Origin: Zonotrichia leucophrys gambelii
Taxonomy: Eukaryota; Chordata; Aves; Passeriformes; Passerellidae
Direction: 5' to 3'
Assembly: GCF_028769735.1 (NCBI RefSeq)
Contig: NC_088177.1
Span: 25,142,099 to 25,206,098, forward strand
Length of the DNA stretch: 64,000 nucleotides
This document shows positions 22,601 through 35,652 of this stretch, piece by piece. Every line of letters starts with the position of its first letter. Positions within the stretch are counted from its first letter, which is position 1. The position numbers and the translations under genes are program-made. The notes under the pieces were generated by a model. That model made no database searches and was not told where the DNA came from. It was given only the letters and a program-made list of their open reading frames with translations.

Positions 22601-25600
22601 CCTTAAAGGCTTCTGGGTACAATATATACAAACATTTGCTTTGTAGGCACAAAACTTGCCAGAATTTTGTTACTGTTTACAAGCATTCCAAGAGTATTTA
22701 TGTGCTTGGTATAAATGACACTGTTGCGTGATGCTTTTCCACTTGCAACTGCTAGGACATGAAATCAGAGGAACTAATATTATGCTCTAATATACTTTAC
22801 ATGTTCAATTATTTCAAAAGCACAGTTTATGAAAATTATGCTCATTTTCTGGCAGAAGAATATTTATGCCATAGCAGGCACCTCAAATATAAGACACTAT
22901 ACACAAGGAATTTAAAAGTAATGGGTTTGTACTTCACTTGTCAGCATTTGCAGTGCAAGAAGCTTATGAGATTTCTATCTCTTCTGATAATGCTTTCCTT
23001 CTGCTTCCTTTAAATTGTCACTATGCCTTAATTTAGACTAGTGCCTTATGGCCTTGGCATTTTTGTTTTCCTAACTCTAGTTTTAAACAAAATCACTGAT
23101 CTCCTCATGGTGCAAAAAGTAGGATTTGTATGTAATCTTAACAACAGCTTTCTAGATTTCTTGTAAATTAAATAAAAAGAGCTGGATGTGAATTTGGATG
23201 TATGACCAGGTGACCATATCAGCAACATGACCCTTTGTAGAAAGATCATTATTATTATTCTTCATGTTTTTGGTGTTTAATATTTCACTGCAAGAAAAAG
23301 AGCTGTTCTCTGTTTCTATCAGTACAAAGTGAATACCTGCTACCTTCTCCAACACTTCCATGAAAATAATTTGCAAAGTGAATTCCATTCCTCAGTGTGC
23401 ATTATCCATGTTTTAATTCTTCTCTCTATGATCATAATAAAATTTAACTTTACAGACAGTAGACAGAAGAATGAATACTTATAAGTGAACTGCACAGGTA
23501 TGTATCAAATGAAAAGAGTATCTGACTGAGAAATGTGTTGAAAAGCTTAGGTTGAAAATTCCAGAAATCCTCTTCAAAACAAAGTATCCAAAAAGAAGTA
23601 TATTGATTTTTGAAACTGGGCTTGTTCAATTCCTGCTAAACAGAAAATCTTCTTAGACTGGTGAAGTTAGATAAATCTAAATCAGACTTTGTTTGAAAGC
23701 AGATCCAGCTATCAGCTCACAGGCTGCTGGACAAGAGCCTGTGGGAGGTAGCTGGGCCTTTGGCTGTCACCCAAAATGTTCCGACTAAATTGTCATAGAA
23801 AATAAAATTATTAAAAAAAAAAAGCCAACCTTCTTTCCTGCCTTCAAAAGCAGGGTTTAAAAGTCTTTCAGTAAAAGATTTAACTTTTTCAAGTAATATG
23901 GAAACCACAAAAAAAAAATCTGGAAACATAGCTGGAGGAAATAAATATGAGAAAATAAATGGCTGTGGCAATGTATGGGGCAATGGAAGTATATTCCTAG
24001 ATTATTCTAAGCCAAATGCTCTTACTTTACTTATCATTCCAGATGTTGTCAAAGAGGATATACAAATTATTTTTAAACACAAGCAAAGAGTAATTAACAC
24101 TTCACGTTCTTTTCTGAAGATATTTACACATGTGCAGCATTACATAATTTGAGAATTCCTTCAATTTCAGTAGTATAGAGATGGTCAAATGTATATATTC
24201 TGAAGTCTTTATGTGGTATGGGGTGTTATTCTTATTTTTTCTTAATTTCCTTTCAAGTTTTTATTGTTGTATCACTATAAAAGTAATGGCTTAAAAAGTG
24301 ACAACAAGAAGTCTCTGACATTATTGTCCACTTTTTTAGGTCCAAATGTGAAAGGTACTACAGACAGTAAATCTACTTATCAGTGATTTGTAAGCATTGT
24401 AGGAATTGAAGTTATTTCATTTAATAAATAAATCATCTCTCACTGTAGAAAAGGATGGTCTCTAACTATAGCCAAAGGCACCCGTCCTCTGAAGAGGGTA
24501 CACAATGATTAGAGTTTCCACGGTGTTAGATTAAAAGAAGTCAGCAAGATGCACAAACTTGACAACTATCAGACTAAGAAATGACAAAATAATTGAACCA
24601 ATCCTAAACTGCAGATCATAATTAATGGTTAGTAGTATTTCCTATGCAACTTACTTTTCTTTTTTAAACCAATTTTTCAGATGTGAAAGAAGCATTATAT
24701 TGATATTTTGGGGGGAAATGTCAGTGGGATTTCAGGCATACTCCAGTGTGGATATAAGCACATGGCTTTAGGAGTACTGACACTTACTTGAATGAATTGG
24801 TTTTTTTAAGGAGGAATCAGTGGTATTTTTCATTGATGTTTTTTAACATAACTCTTATAAGGATTTCTTGCAACAAATACCAGCACATGGACCATAACAA
24901 ATTTTGCTGTGAAAGATTCTATCAGGTGGTGATTTATATGCTCAATATGCTGTAAGGTATAGTACCTGTTCATTCTTCTCTGGTTTTGTGAAATTCTGTA
25001 CTTGCAGTTTCTGAGCTTTCCCTGGATAAAGTCCTGTGTTAAAAAAAAAAAAAAAAGGAAAAATATTGAATTTATCATGACTAAAAGGAACACAATTTAA
25101 CCACAGAAAGCTTCATGAAAGATGATTCATGCTCCAAGAAAGTTGGAGAATGTTGGAATAATTTGTATATATTTGTCTCAGAAACAACTGTATATATTTA
25201 AGTAGTTTTCACTGTTTCCATTTGCAGATAAAAAATGTGATCATATGATCCTTTCAAGATAAGCTACCACTAATTTTAAACACTCTGATTAGTCTATTTC
25301 TACTTTTCAAAATAGTAAAAATAGTATCTCACAGGATTTTACTGTACTGGATGCAGTTCCTTGAGTTGTGAAATGCTTCCTGGGAACTTTTCAAATTCCA
25401 AAGATATTTTAGTCCTAATAGGCATGTGTGATATGTCATTACACCAGTCATGTTTATACATTTTTGCCTGTATGTAGTAAATAGATTCATTCGCTCCTTT
25501 TACATTTTGTGTTCTTGCAGCTCTCTGAACTGTGGAGTTGCATCAGCTCACAATACAACCAAGTCTTTTGTTACTTTTTGACTCCTAATTGCATTTAAAT

Positions 25601-28600
25601 CCAACACATCACTTAAGCTTCAACTCTGAGGGTTGTCTTTAACTCTTAAGATTAACTTTTCCCAGAAAAGTAAAGAATTTTTTTCCAATTTTTTGGATGA
25701 AAATTTTGCAGCTTAAAATGAACACAACAGCAGTCATTGCCAGTCCTTACCTCCAAATATGTCCAGTAAGAAATGGAGGCATTCTTACCATTTAAAGTTT
25801 CAGAGCAGATGGAGTTTGGCTATTCTGAGTCAGGGTCACAAGGTTGCATATTTCCCTCTGCTCAAGCCTTGTAACACTTGGTGAGCATTAGTCAGATACC
25901 AGGCTTCCGCATGTTGCCCTTAGCAGTGTGGCTGAAAGGAAAAGTAGCTTTTTTGGTAAACTGGGAGAGTGAGCAGAAATTTGAAATTGGCATAAAGTCA
26001 GCGTCAGTCTCCTGAGGCCATTCGTGCAGTCTGGCTTCTGCCAGCTAGTCTAGCAAATTGTTCATGTTTGCTTTTGAACTTTGTTCTACATATGTCAGGC
26101 TAGACTATTAACAGCTGAAGAAATGGACTAGCCAGTGAAAACTTTTTGTAAATTAGCTGAGCATGACTGTGCTGTTCAATATTGACTTTGTAACTTGGCA
26201 ATGCTATCCACTGCTCACATTTGAGGAGGTGTATTGGGCATCCACTTAACAGTGTATGAGTTTATAAGATTACATATGATCATAGCACATTTGTAGCTGT
26301 CAGGAGCAGAAACTAAAATATTTTCAGTGAACACCATTGCCAACTAAACAGAAACGGTAACCAGGCAATGCAGAAACACCACTTAGGTTGTTCAGGACTC
26401 GGAAGCACAATTTACCAAATCTCTTCCTCCCCCCAGCCCCCAACTGAAACGTCTGTATTTACTTGGAAGCTTAATTTCACTAATGTGCAACATGTTATAT
26501 ATAAAACTTTAAAAAGCCAATTTGAATCTGAATCATCGTCACCACAAATATCAGTGGAACGGTTTGATAATGCTGAATCCAGGCACAACCTTTCCAAAAA
26601 CACCAAATAGTTCCACATGATTATAAAGAGAAGATAAGGAATTAATTAAAGAAATGTTTTTTCAATTACTTTTTTTTTTAAATGAAACTGGCTTTTTACT
26701 TAGAAGGACCCTATCACAGGCAATGGCAGTGTTATCATCTCAGTAATACAGACTTGGATATCTGTGCCTGACACCATAAACCATTATTTGAATCAGGTCA
26801 GAAAAACTTCTTCCTGATATAATAGCACTGGCACTGTGAAGTCCTGTGGTCATGGTCTGTTACTTTGAGGCAGAATGGTATGCAAAATGTTTGTCCTGCT
26901 GTTTCTTCATCCCTGATGATCCTGTTCCTTCTCCCATTTCTCTGGGTTCCACTGGATGAAGGAAGGTAGCAGAGCTACTGTTCTGTGCTAAGCTAGAAAT
27001 TTTAGTAGAATGTTCAGTATTATACAGGACACAACTTTTCTCACGGACAGGATGGTATTTGTCCTGGTTTATATCAATGAGCTGTATAGGCATTTACTGA
27101 GAAGCTGAATTTTCTACCCCTCTCAACTATGAAGAGATCTGGGCAGTCGATAATACATGCTCCATGAGAATGCCATGCTAATTATCCCATGAGTTATTCC
27201 ACATTGAGTTTATAAATTTTTACAACCTGCACCAATATTTCAGCCTCTGTCTTCAGACAACTAAGCAAAACAAAGCAGTGAAAAATACTTTATAAGCTAT
27301 TAATTACCAGTGGCTTAAGGAGTAGTGTTAAGCTCACAAATTCACTGAAAAAGATAAGGGCTGCACCTCAAATGTACTTCTAAGTTCAGAATTTTAAGCA
27401 GAAATTAAGTCACCAACTTTATGAATTGCTGCCTTGGAATATGCGAAATGTTCAAGTTAAAAAACTTCATAATGCCAATATGATGGGAATTCTGCAAGGT
27501 TGTACCTGTTACATGCATTTCATCACAGCACTTTAAATCTAAAAATACCAGGAGATCCTTAAAACTACAAAAGAAGTGTATTTTGCTTTCCACAGATGTT
27601 ACATCAAATTAGCTTTAATGTGGAAAAATACATATATTTGCTTATGAAAATGTACAGTTACTGCTTAATTGTTGAGGGACTCTGGTAGACATTTTTCATA
27701 TTTTCCATTTTTTAAATGGAAATAGATGAGATTTTCAATGGAAAAAAATATATCTGCCCACATGGCTATATTACACCATCTTATTAAAATATGCTGGGCA
27801 CTTTGGAAGCAAAGACAATGTCTCTGCCTTCATCACCTTAACATGTAACAAGGATACTCTATCTCTTTCCTCAGATTGTCAAGATACAGAATGATAGATA
27901 CATTCAAATAATACTTAAGTAAATCCTTAATTTGCTGTTATAATTACTTCTTGGAGCAGTTGTGGAGTTTGGATTTCTATAACAATTTTTACCACAGTTT
28001 CAGATAAAAAAAAAAAACAGTTTTAAAAAATATAAATTAAAAGTATCTGGTTTAGCCATGTTTTCATGTTTTGAAATAAACATTAAAAAGGCATCATCTT
28101 GACTTTCACTAAAAAAAAAAGAAATTTTTTATTTTTGAAAAAAATCCATTTTCATCAACCATAATTGTTTTAAACAGTTCTTTAAGAGTCTGACCAACAG
28201 GATGAGATACCTGAGCAATCTGGGGTCCTGTGAGCCATCTCACGGCTTTAGTGCTGACCTGCATGGATTTTGATTAGTTTACTGAGATCCCCAGTTGTAT
28301 CTAGCTATTCTGTTTTCTGTTGGAGAATGCATGTTATTAGGCATAGCAATTAACCTTACACAGGCCCTGCCCTTGTTCTGTAGTAATCATATTTGTATGG
28401 GCTACACACATTACACCCCATCACTGAGATTTCCCACTTACAGGGTTTCTTTTGTACCTGGGAGAGGACAACTCCTTTCTATGCTCTTTTTATTCTTGTC
28501 ATTGTACCTGTGTAGGACAGGTACTTAACATGAAGGCTTCTAAAGAGACAACTTCTGCCCTTATGAGATAACATCCCCCTAAATGTTGTTATTACAGGTA

Positions 28601-29637
28601 AAAAGAGCTTCAACAAAAGCAAGCTAAATAGGCTGCTTCTTGGCTGAGCTTGTTCAGAGACCTGCCAACAAGACAAGGAACTCTCTGAATTGTAAACAGC
28701 ACAAATGAGAAATAAAAGAATTACAAGCCTAGTGTTCTCCTCAGCCTGTCATCCTCCTCTTTGGTTGCAGTCCAGCAGCTTTTTGGAGGCTTCTTTTCAG
28801 GACAATAAAAGTTCTCTTTCTTCTAGTCAACCAAGAACCACATTTAGGTTAGAAATAATCCCATGAGCCAAAATGTTCTTTGTGTGCCTGCAATCAGTAC
28901 GTGTGTCATTCAACAAACTTGAGAAAAGTGGGTATCACTCTTACTAGGCTTGAAAGCAGAAAACACATTAGGCCTGGAGGGTTTCCTGATACTGCCCAGA
29001 AAATAGATACATGATATCCCAAGCCCTTTTGAAAGAGAGTGAGGGAGATGGAGGAAAATATTTTTCAGATTTTGTGTATCAGACCAATCAATAATGAGTT
29101 TCAGAAGTTCCTATGTCTTTTCAAAAATTTGATTTTTGAAGTGAAATGTCTTCTAGATGTTAAGCCCTGAGCAGAATTTTTGTTTCATTCTGGTGTTCTT
29201 ACCATGTGAGAGCTGAAAACACATTTACATCTTGTATATACCTGGCAAGTATAGACTGCAAAATTTCACATGATCTGAATCCCCATCATCTGGATTTGAG
29301 ACCTGTTTGGACCACTTAATGATACTTTTTGACTTTCAAGCTAAGGGATTTCTGTTCATGGAGAGTGGAGCTCAGGTGAGAAACACTGCTTGGTCTCCTG
29401 CTGCTGAGCTGCCTGAGGATGCAGTTGCAATGCCACCTTGGGATCGTGCCCAGTACCCAGTAATGACAGCTGTTTATTACCATGCAGATCTCAGAGAGTC
29501 CAAATCAGAATGGAGAAAGGCAGCTCTTTGTAGGACTTATCCTGTGTTCCTGAAGAATCCTTTAAAATCTACAGCAAATAAAGTATGATTTTTGTTCTCT
29601 GAGGAAATTACAAAGTTTAAATGCCTCAATAGACTAC

Positions 29638-29667
29638 ATATATATATCATATATATATATATATTAT
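29638..29667. repeat. (TA)n microsatellite
   Basis: An imperfect TA run interrupted by a single C. Simple repeat with no further signal. Confidence 0.85.
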
Positions 29668-32600
29668 ACTTCTTTGCAAATATATGATTGAAATCCCCCT
29701 TGAGTTACAGCACCAGAACAAAGCCCGCTACATTTATAACAGCCCACTCAAAGCTGAAGAGAGCTCATTTGATCCTAGTTAGCCATAAAGAATTTATTTC
29801 TCTCATGTGTCATGAGTTTCTTTTATTCAGAGTATTCCCATTTCCCTGACCCTATAGCCTGTTCCCTCATCCTACATGTCAAAGACTGTTGCTGCAAGAC
29901 TTCCAGTTTGAACCAGTCACGTTGCCCATTTTCTCTGTTTCAGGCTGTTGGGGCACCTGTGTTCCTATGAGCATGGCTAAACCATTCCATCTCTGGGACT
30001 TTGTGACCTTGCAAAGTGGGTGAGTGTCCTGAAATTGCCCCTGCCCATCCATTTATCTTCCAGCACAACTCTGAAATCCTGTGCATTAGAATAGTTTGCC
30101 TATCAGAACAATATTCAGCCCTGGGTTTGAGTTGATCATGTGAAAGATGCTGTTAAACAGTTTTAGAGGTTTTCTCATGCGTTACTGTTCCTGGAAATGC
30201 CTTTAGAGGAGGAGGATAGTGATTGTGTGTGTCATAAGGCTTCAGAAATCTTTTGCTTTTCATCTCAGTCCACTGGCCAAATAGAAATGAGTCACTTCAT
30301 TGTGAGTATCCTGTCTCCCATTGCTTTGTTTAGGTTTGCACCTACTTCTTCCTGAACAGGAAAAAAAAAAAAAAGAAGAAAGAGAAAAGAATTAATCACA
30401 CAAACATGCTGGTACATGTTTGTTTGGTACACATGGTACACAGATGATACAATGAGAAATTAAAACACTGTTCTCACTTTACTGTCTTTTACTACCTGAA
30501 GCACTGTGTGCTGGGACTAGTTCTTGTAAGGACTCTCCCCTTGCTCAGAAAGTGGTCAGCCCAAGGAAGGGAGAAGAGGCTTCTAAGCAGCACAGGGCTT
30601 CCTAAATTGCGCTGAGAGCATTTAAAATGCTAATTTGAACTTTCTGAAGAGTAAATTCACTTTGGGAACACAAAGGAAGTATACTAATTGGCATCAGATA
30701 AAAATCTAATAAAAGACAGTATCCATAGAAGGACTCTCTAAGTCTTGTGTCCTTTCCTTATGTATTCAACAATTTAGAATAAGAGAATAATATTATTTGA
30801 GTATGTTTCTCTATTGTTTTCCAAAGGAAAATAGGAGCTGCAACAGGACCTTTTCATTTCTTTTGGGCAGGGTGTCAAGATAAAAAGCAAAAGGTAAGAT
30901 TCCAGGAGCTTAGTGCCAACACCATGCTTTCGTAAGTATTAATCAAAATTATGACAGGTACTCCATAATAAGCACCTTTCCATGCTTATGTTCATTAAAC
31001 AAATCTATATACCAGACACTGTTGAGAAAGGGCAGTCCTTGATGCACAGTTCTTCATCACTGTAAGTAGTACAATACATTACAGAATTTAGTTGATTTTG
31101 TGGTTGAAAATAACCAGAAAAATTATAAAGCACATTAGTTTTTACTTTTTTTGCTGAGATAAACCAAATAATGAAGCAGTTAAAAGGCTGTGATCAGAGC
31201 AGAATGACAATCAGTGATTCTTATTACTCAGATGAGTGTTTGTGTATAACACTTCTAAAATCTAAGCTGAAGCTTTTAGTGAATGCTGTTCCTGCTCTGA
31301 AGCAGCACTGTTCTCTCCCACACTCTCTCAGGATTGCTTTGCCACCACTGTCTTACAGTGCTCCCCTCCTACAGAGTATCTGGTCAGTGGTAGCAGCAGC
31401 TGCAGGAACAGTGCGTTCAGCATGCCAGACTGAAATTCATGTTCCAGGAATGTCTCCTGGGGGGTTGAGCAATTCAGTCAGATTCATAGTTAAAAGCCTT
31501 TCACTGTAACACAATTACCCTGCAGTGGAGAAGAGGAATGGTTGGCATTTGTTTGCTACAAATGTGCCTTGCAAAACCCACTATTACGAAATCCTTCCTT
31601 GGGTGAAATTTCCACTGACAATGTGATGTACTTCTGCTAGAATGATAGGCTTCTGCGTTGGGAATATAAGGGGGAAAATAGAATGATTAAGAACATTTTA
31701 TATGGGTTTCAACATCCATTTTTTCAAAAATATTAGGGTTTTTTCTGTCTGAAAAGTAGCAACTACAGCTGTCCAGCAGGACCCAAACAGTTCCAGAAAG
31801 TTGTGGTTTAGGGGCTGTTTAGAAAAGCTTTTTTTTTTTTTTCTTTTCATATTCTGACCGGTTATCATAAAAAACACAGAAAGTCATTGCAAAGAATATG
31901 TCATCTGCCTTAGGTAGGTGGGGAGGTCTTACTGGTGAAGTTACAGATTTAACTGGTCTCTAGTCATACAATTTTCAATTTCTATCACATATTCTGCACT
32001 TCTGGCTTAGACTGAGTCATGGCCTGAAACAAGAGAGGAAACCACCACTGTCCGGCCAAACTGTCACATCTTGCAGTAGGATACTGTGTACTCCTCTGCC
32101 TTGTGATCCCCACCACTGAGTCCTAATCTTCCAGCCACTGGGGAATAAAAGCAAGGGTATCCAAACTTGGTCCTCTTTAGACCACCTTTCTGCCTCCTGG
32201 TAAGTGAAATCTTGCACTTAGCACATGGGGTGGAGAATTGAAGCACACATATGCTTGTGGGAATTGTGTGATACAGGGTATGAAGAAAAGAGTGAGAGAG
32301 AACTGGGATGCCTTACAGATAACCTGTGATGGAGTCAAAGATGATGACCGTGTCTAAAGCTTAAAAGAGGGCTTAGGGAGGAGGTAGAAGGAAAGGGAAG
32401 GGGAAGGGGTGAGCTGTGATACAAGTGAAAAACTGGAGGGAAGAAACTGTGAGAGGTAACACAGAGAATAGGAGAAAGCTGTCTGGAGATTGGCTCTCAA
32501 GAGGCTCAAAGTACAGAAGGCAGTTTTATATCTCAGGAAACCAAAACTAAAATTTTACCACTTTGTGCCTGTATTCTTCAGCCAGCTGTATGACAATGAA

Positions 32601-35424
32601 ATAATTAGGCTTATTCACAGGTTACCTGGATGATTCTGCCAGATTAGACAGAAAGAGAGAGCTTGATGGGTCAAATCTGCACAAATGCTTTTGGGTTTGC
32701 AGGGTTTCAATTCTAGTTCTTGGCCAGATAGGAACTCCCTCATCATGTAATTTGAGCAGTGTGAAATACAGAGCTCATTAATTCAGTCAAAGCATTATAT
32801 ACTTCATATTGCCTGAAGAAGCAATCTCATGGCATCATAATTTCCCTGCTTTCCATACTTAACCATTTTTGGAGTCCAGAACCAATGTGCTTTGAAAAGT
32901 ACACCCTGTAAGAATTATACAGACAAGGTGGTCAGTGCACAAAAAAGAGGCATAGACTTTCCAGACAAATCCATAACCTGGGAACAGAACAAAAAAATCC
33001 TGATATGATAGCAAGGTTGCTGGTCTGGACAGATGGAGAAGATAGAACATCAAAAATAGAAGGAAAAGATACTAAATTTTTATAGTAGATAGTAAATTTT
33101 TATATAGTCCAGGTGATAGTCACAGACACCATGCTCTTTTCTTCCAAGCTGATGCAGGATAGTATTTGCATGGTTTAAGTTTAGTTAGGTTATTAAAACA
33201 AATGCCTTCAATTCACAATGTGGACACCTCTACTCACTCCAAAGGTCCATGTGAGACTGCAATGATTTGAAGTGCACTGGCCAGAGGTGATTTCAGGAAA
33301 TACCTATCTACCTTTATATAAGGGAGAAACAAGAGAAACACAAGAAGTAGGGGAAAAAAGGAAAAACATGAAATATAGCCTGAGACAGCTCTAGTAAAAT
33401 GTTTGTTAGAAAAACTTCCATACATTTTGTGCTCAAACCTGGTGATGGTACAGGCAAAAGAATTTGTTTGTTGTTGTTTAGATCCTCCTAGATGCACATA
33501 ATGAAACATTCAAACATTCTTCAATGCAGCTCTGTACAGAGATCCTCTGCTCTTATCATGAGCTTCTTTTCCAACAGAAACTGTTTGCAGGATCTCAAAC
33601 TCAGGGCAGCCACTTAGGCCAAGAAGCAATAACAATAATGAATAGTTTTTTTATCCTTCAAAATGAGTCATGTTGTTCAAAAGGTAAGAGGGATTTACTC
33701 ATAATGGACAGGCAGTGATGATTCAGCAATTATATTTTCAACGGACTGTCAAACAAACTTCAATGAACTATAAGAATGAATCTGTACTGATCTCATGGAA
33801 ATATACAAAAGGAGTTGTTTTTACATTATTAGAAGCAAACACATTACTCCAACCCAAAAGTATAAAAGAGACTGATGGGCAGCCAAGTCTCTCAGCAGAC
33901 AAGCCAAACACATTTCTAAGCCCTCTTGAAGCTGTCTTTGCATTCCTTCCACAAAGAACATTTTTTAAAGCAGTTATCCAGATTTCTTTTAAGTAATACA
34001 CTGCCATCATATAGATCCAGATCACTACTACTAAATGCCAAAACAACAGATACTCCATTCTGTGCTTCCAGAAATACTTGAAAATGCATCAAATGTTAAA
34101 AATGTTTGACATTGCAAAGTACCAGATGATTAGTTCATCTCAAGTGAGTTTTCATCAATCAGAAGGTTTGCATATAAAGATTATGGGGAAAATGTTTAAG
34201 ACATGATATCTGCCTTTGTAGCACCTAGTGAAGGCTAGTCTTTAGAGAGAGAGGGGGAGAGAGTTTTGTAACACCTATAGATATAATATAGGTAAATCCC
34301 TGCTGTGACAATCTTCACCTTCTTCTGGAGTCCAGTTGATTTCAAAAGATAGATTCTAAAGATACATAGATACTAAAGTCTATGTATGTAGGCTGGAAAT
34401 ATAAAATTCTCTGTGTGGATACAGAGAACTTTTTTCATCTACTTGAGGAAGAGCTGTGTAAGACTCAATTGCCTGTGATGCAATTCTCTTTGAGACTGAA
34501 CCAACTTTTGAGCCATCTCTAGCACATTTTAGTCAGATGAAATAATACATTTATATGTATTGACAACCTTACAAAATGTCACAGTTTAGTTTTGTATAAC
34601 CATGAATTTATAATTTGAAAATCAGTAACAATTTAATATTTTTTAGGCTAAGAAATACTTTTCCTTCTGAAATACAGGTGAAGGAAACTTTTAAGGGGCA
34701 CAGGATATAAAAATGTTCTAAGAAACATGGATGGAACTACATCCAAATGACAGTCAAGAATTTCTTAGATCCAGCCAACTATGGGGGTTAGATTTCAAAG
34801 AAATTAAAATTCAGATTTATTTCTGACTGAACAAAATATGTAGTGTTGACTTCCTGCTTAAAATAAAAGGCACTGAGCAGTCTCCACCAAAACAAATGGA
34901 AAATGGAGCCCAGGCACGGCAGCATAAGATAGATCAACTAAGCCCCAGAACTTTACTCTGCTTTTCTTATCCCATAGTATGTGTTTGTGTGTGCAGAAGC
35001 CTATATGAAAGCATGAAAATATATGTCTGCACATGGTTATTCTTTACAATAATTTAACTATAATACACTTTGTTCTACACTTTAGCATTCTGGCTCTGTC
35101 TGCCAGATCAGAATATTCTGTGTGATTGCATTGCTTAGAAAATGACCCAAAAAAAAGCAGCTGGAATCTCTGGCAAGTCATGTAGTGTTGCTCACAATAA
35201 GCATGTAGAAGGTTAAAATTAGAGTCAGAATTTAGTTTTGACATATTTTAAAAATAACTGACATTTGTCCTGGGAATGTACAACATCTAGCATGCATTAG
35301 AAAGATCTTTCTACATCTGAGCACATTGTAGCAAAACAAAAAAGGAAAGCTTCCAACAAGCCAAAAAAGCAAACCAGCAACATGATCTTGAAATGCATAA
35401 ATAGGATAATAACATGCAGAGCAC
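29668..35424. other. Intergenic sequence, no gene recognised
   Basis: Mostly unique AT-rich DNA. It includes a possible noncoding exon at 29944-30019, a 14-base A run at 30361-30374, a 14-base T run at 31829-31842 and a purine-rich plus strand at 32280-32520 with a GGAAAGGGAAGGGGAAGGGG core at 32390-32409. No coding exon or recognisable transposable element. Confidence 0.6.
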
Positions 35425-35652
35425 AAGAAATAATCCCTCTGCTCTGCTATGTATTGCTTAGGCCACAGCTAAAGCACCATGTCCAATTTTGGGTATTTCA
35501 GAATGGTTTCTGTGTGAGTGGACTAGAGGCAACATGGTAACAGTCTTAAAGGATATAAAAGGACACTGTAAAGGAATAATATAAGTGTATTTCCTGTCTC
35601 TATTTTGCACAGGGCAAGAAGTAATAAACTGGAAAAAAAATAAAATTAGATA
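35425..35652 (+). mobile_element. Old, diverged CR1-type LINE fragment
   Basis: The order of words matches the CR1 3' half at low identity. There is a CCCTCTGCTCTGCT start, then a GTCCAATTTTGGG segment, then GGCAAGAAGTAATAAACTGG and ATTAGATA near the end. The divergence and small deletions suggest an older subfamily than the intron 1 copy. It is too decayed to show a frame, and a repeat-library comparison would settle the subfamily. Confidence 0.6.

Larger units (their letters stand above)
14721..29637. other. Intergenic sequence, no gene recognised
   Basis: About 15 kb of AT-rich DNA. It contains homeodomain-like motif pairs near 14874, a 17 bp tandem duplication at 17756-17790, an imperfect palindrome at 18163-18205, an 18 bp tandem duplication at 19643-19678 and several A/T homopolymers (25041-25056 the longest). 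A GC-richer stretch at 16930-17310 has an open frame of 131 codons that resembles no known protein. It may be a decayed repeat, but I cannot name a family. Confidence 0.65.
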
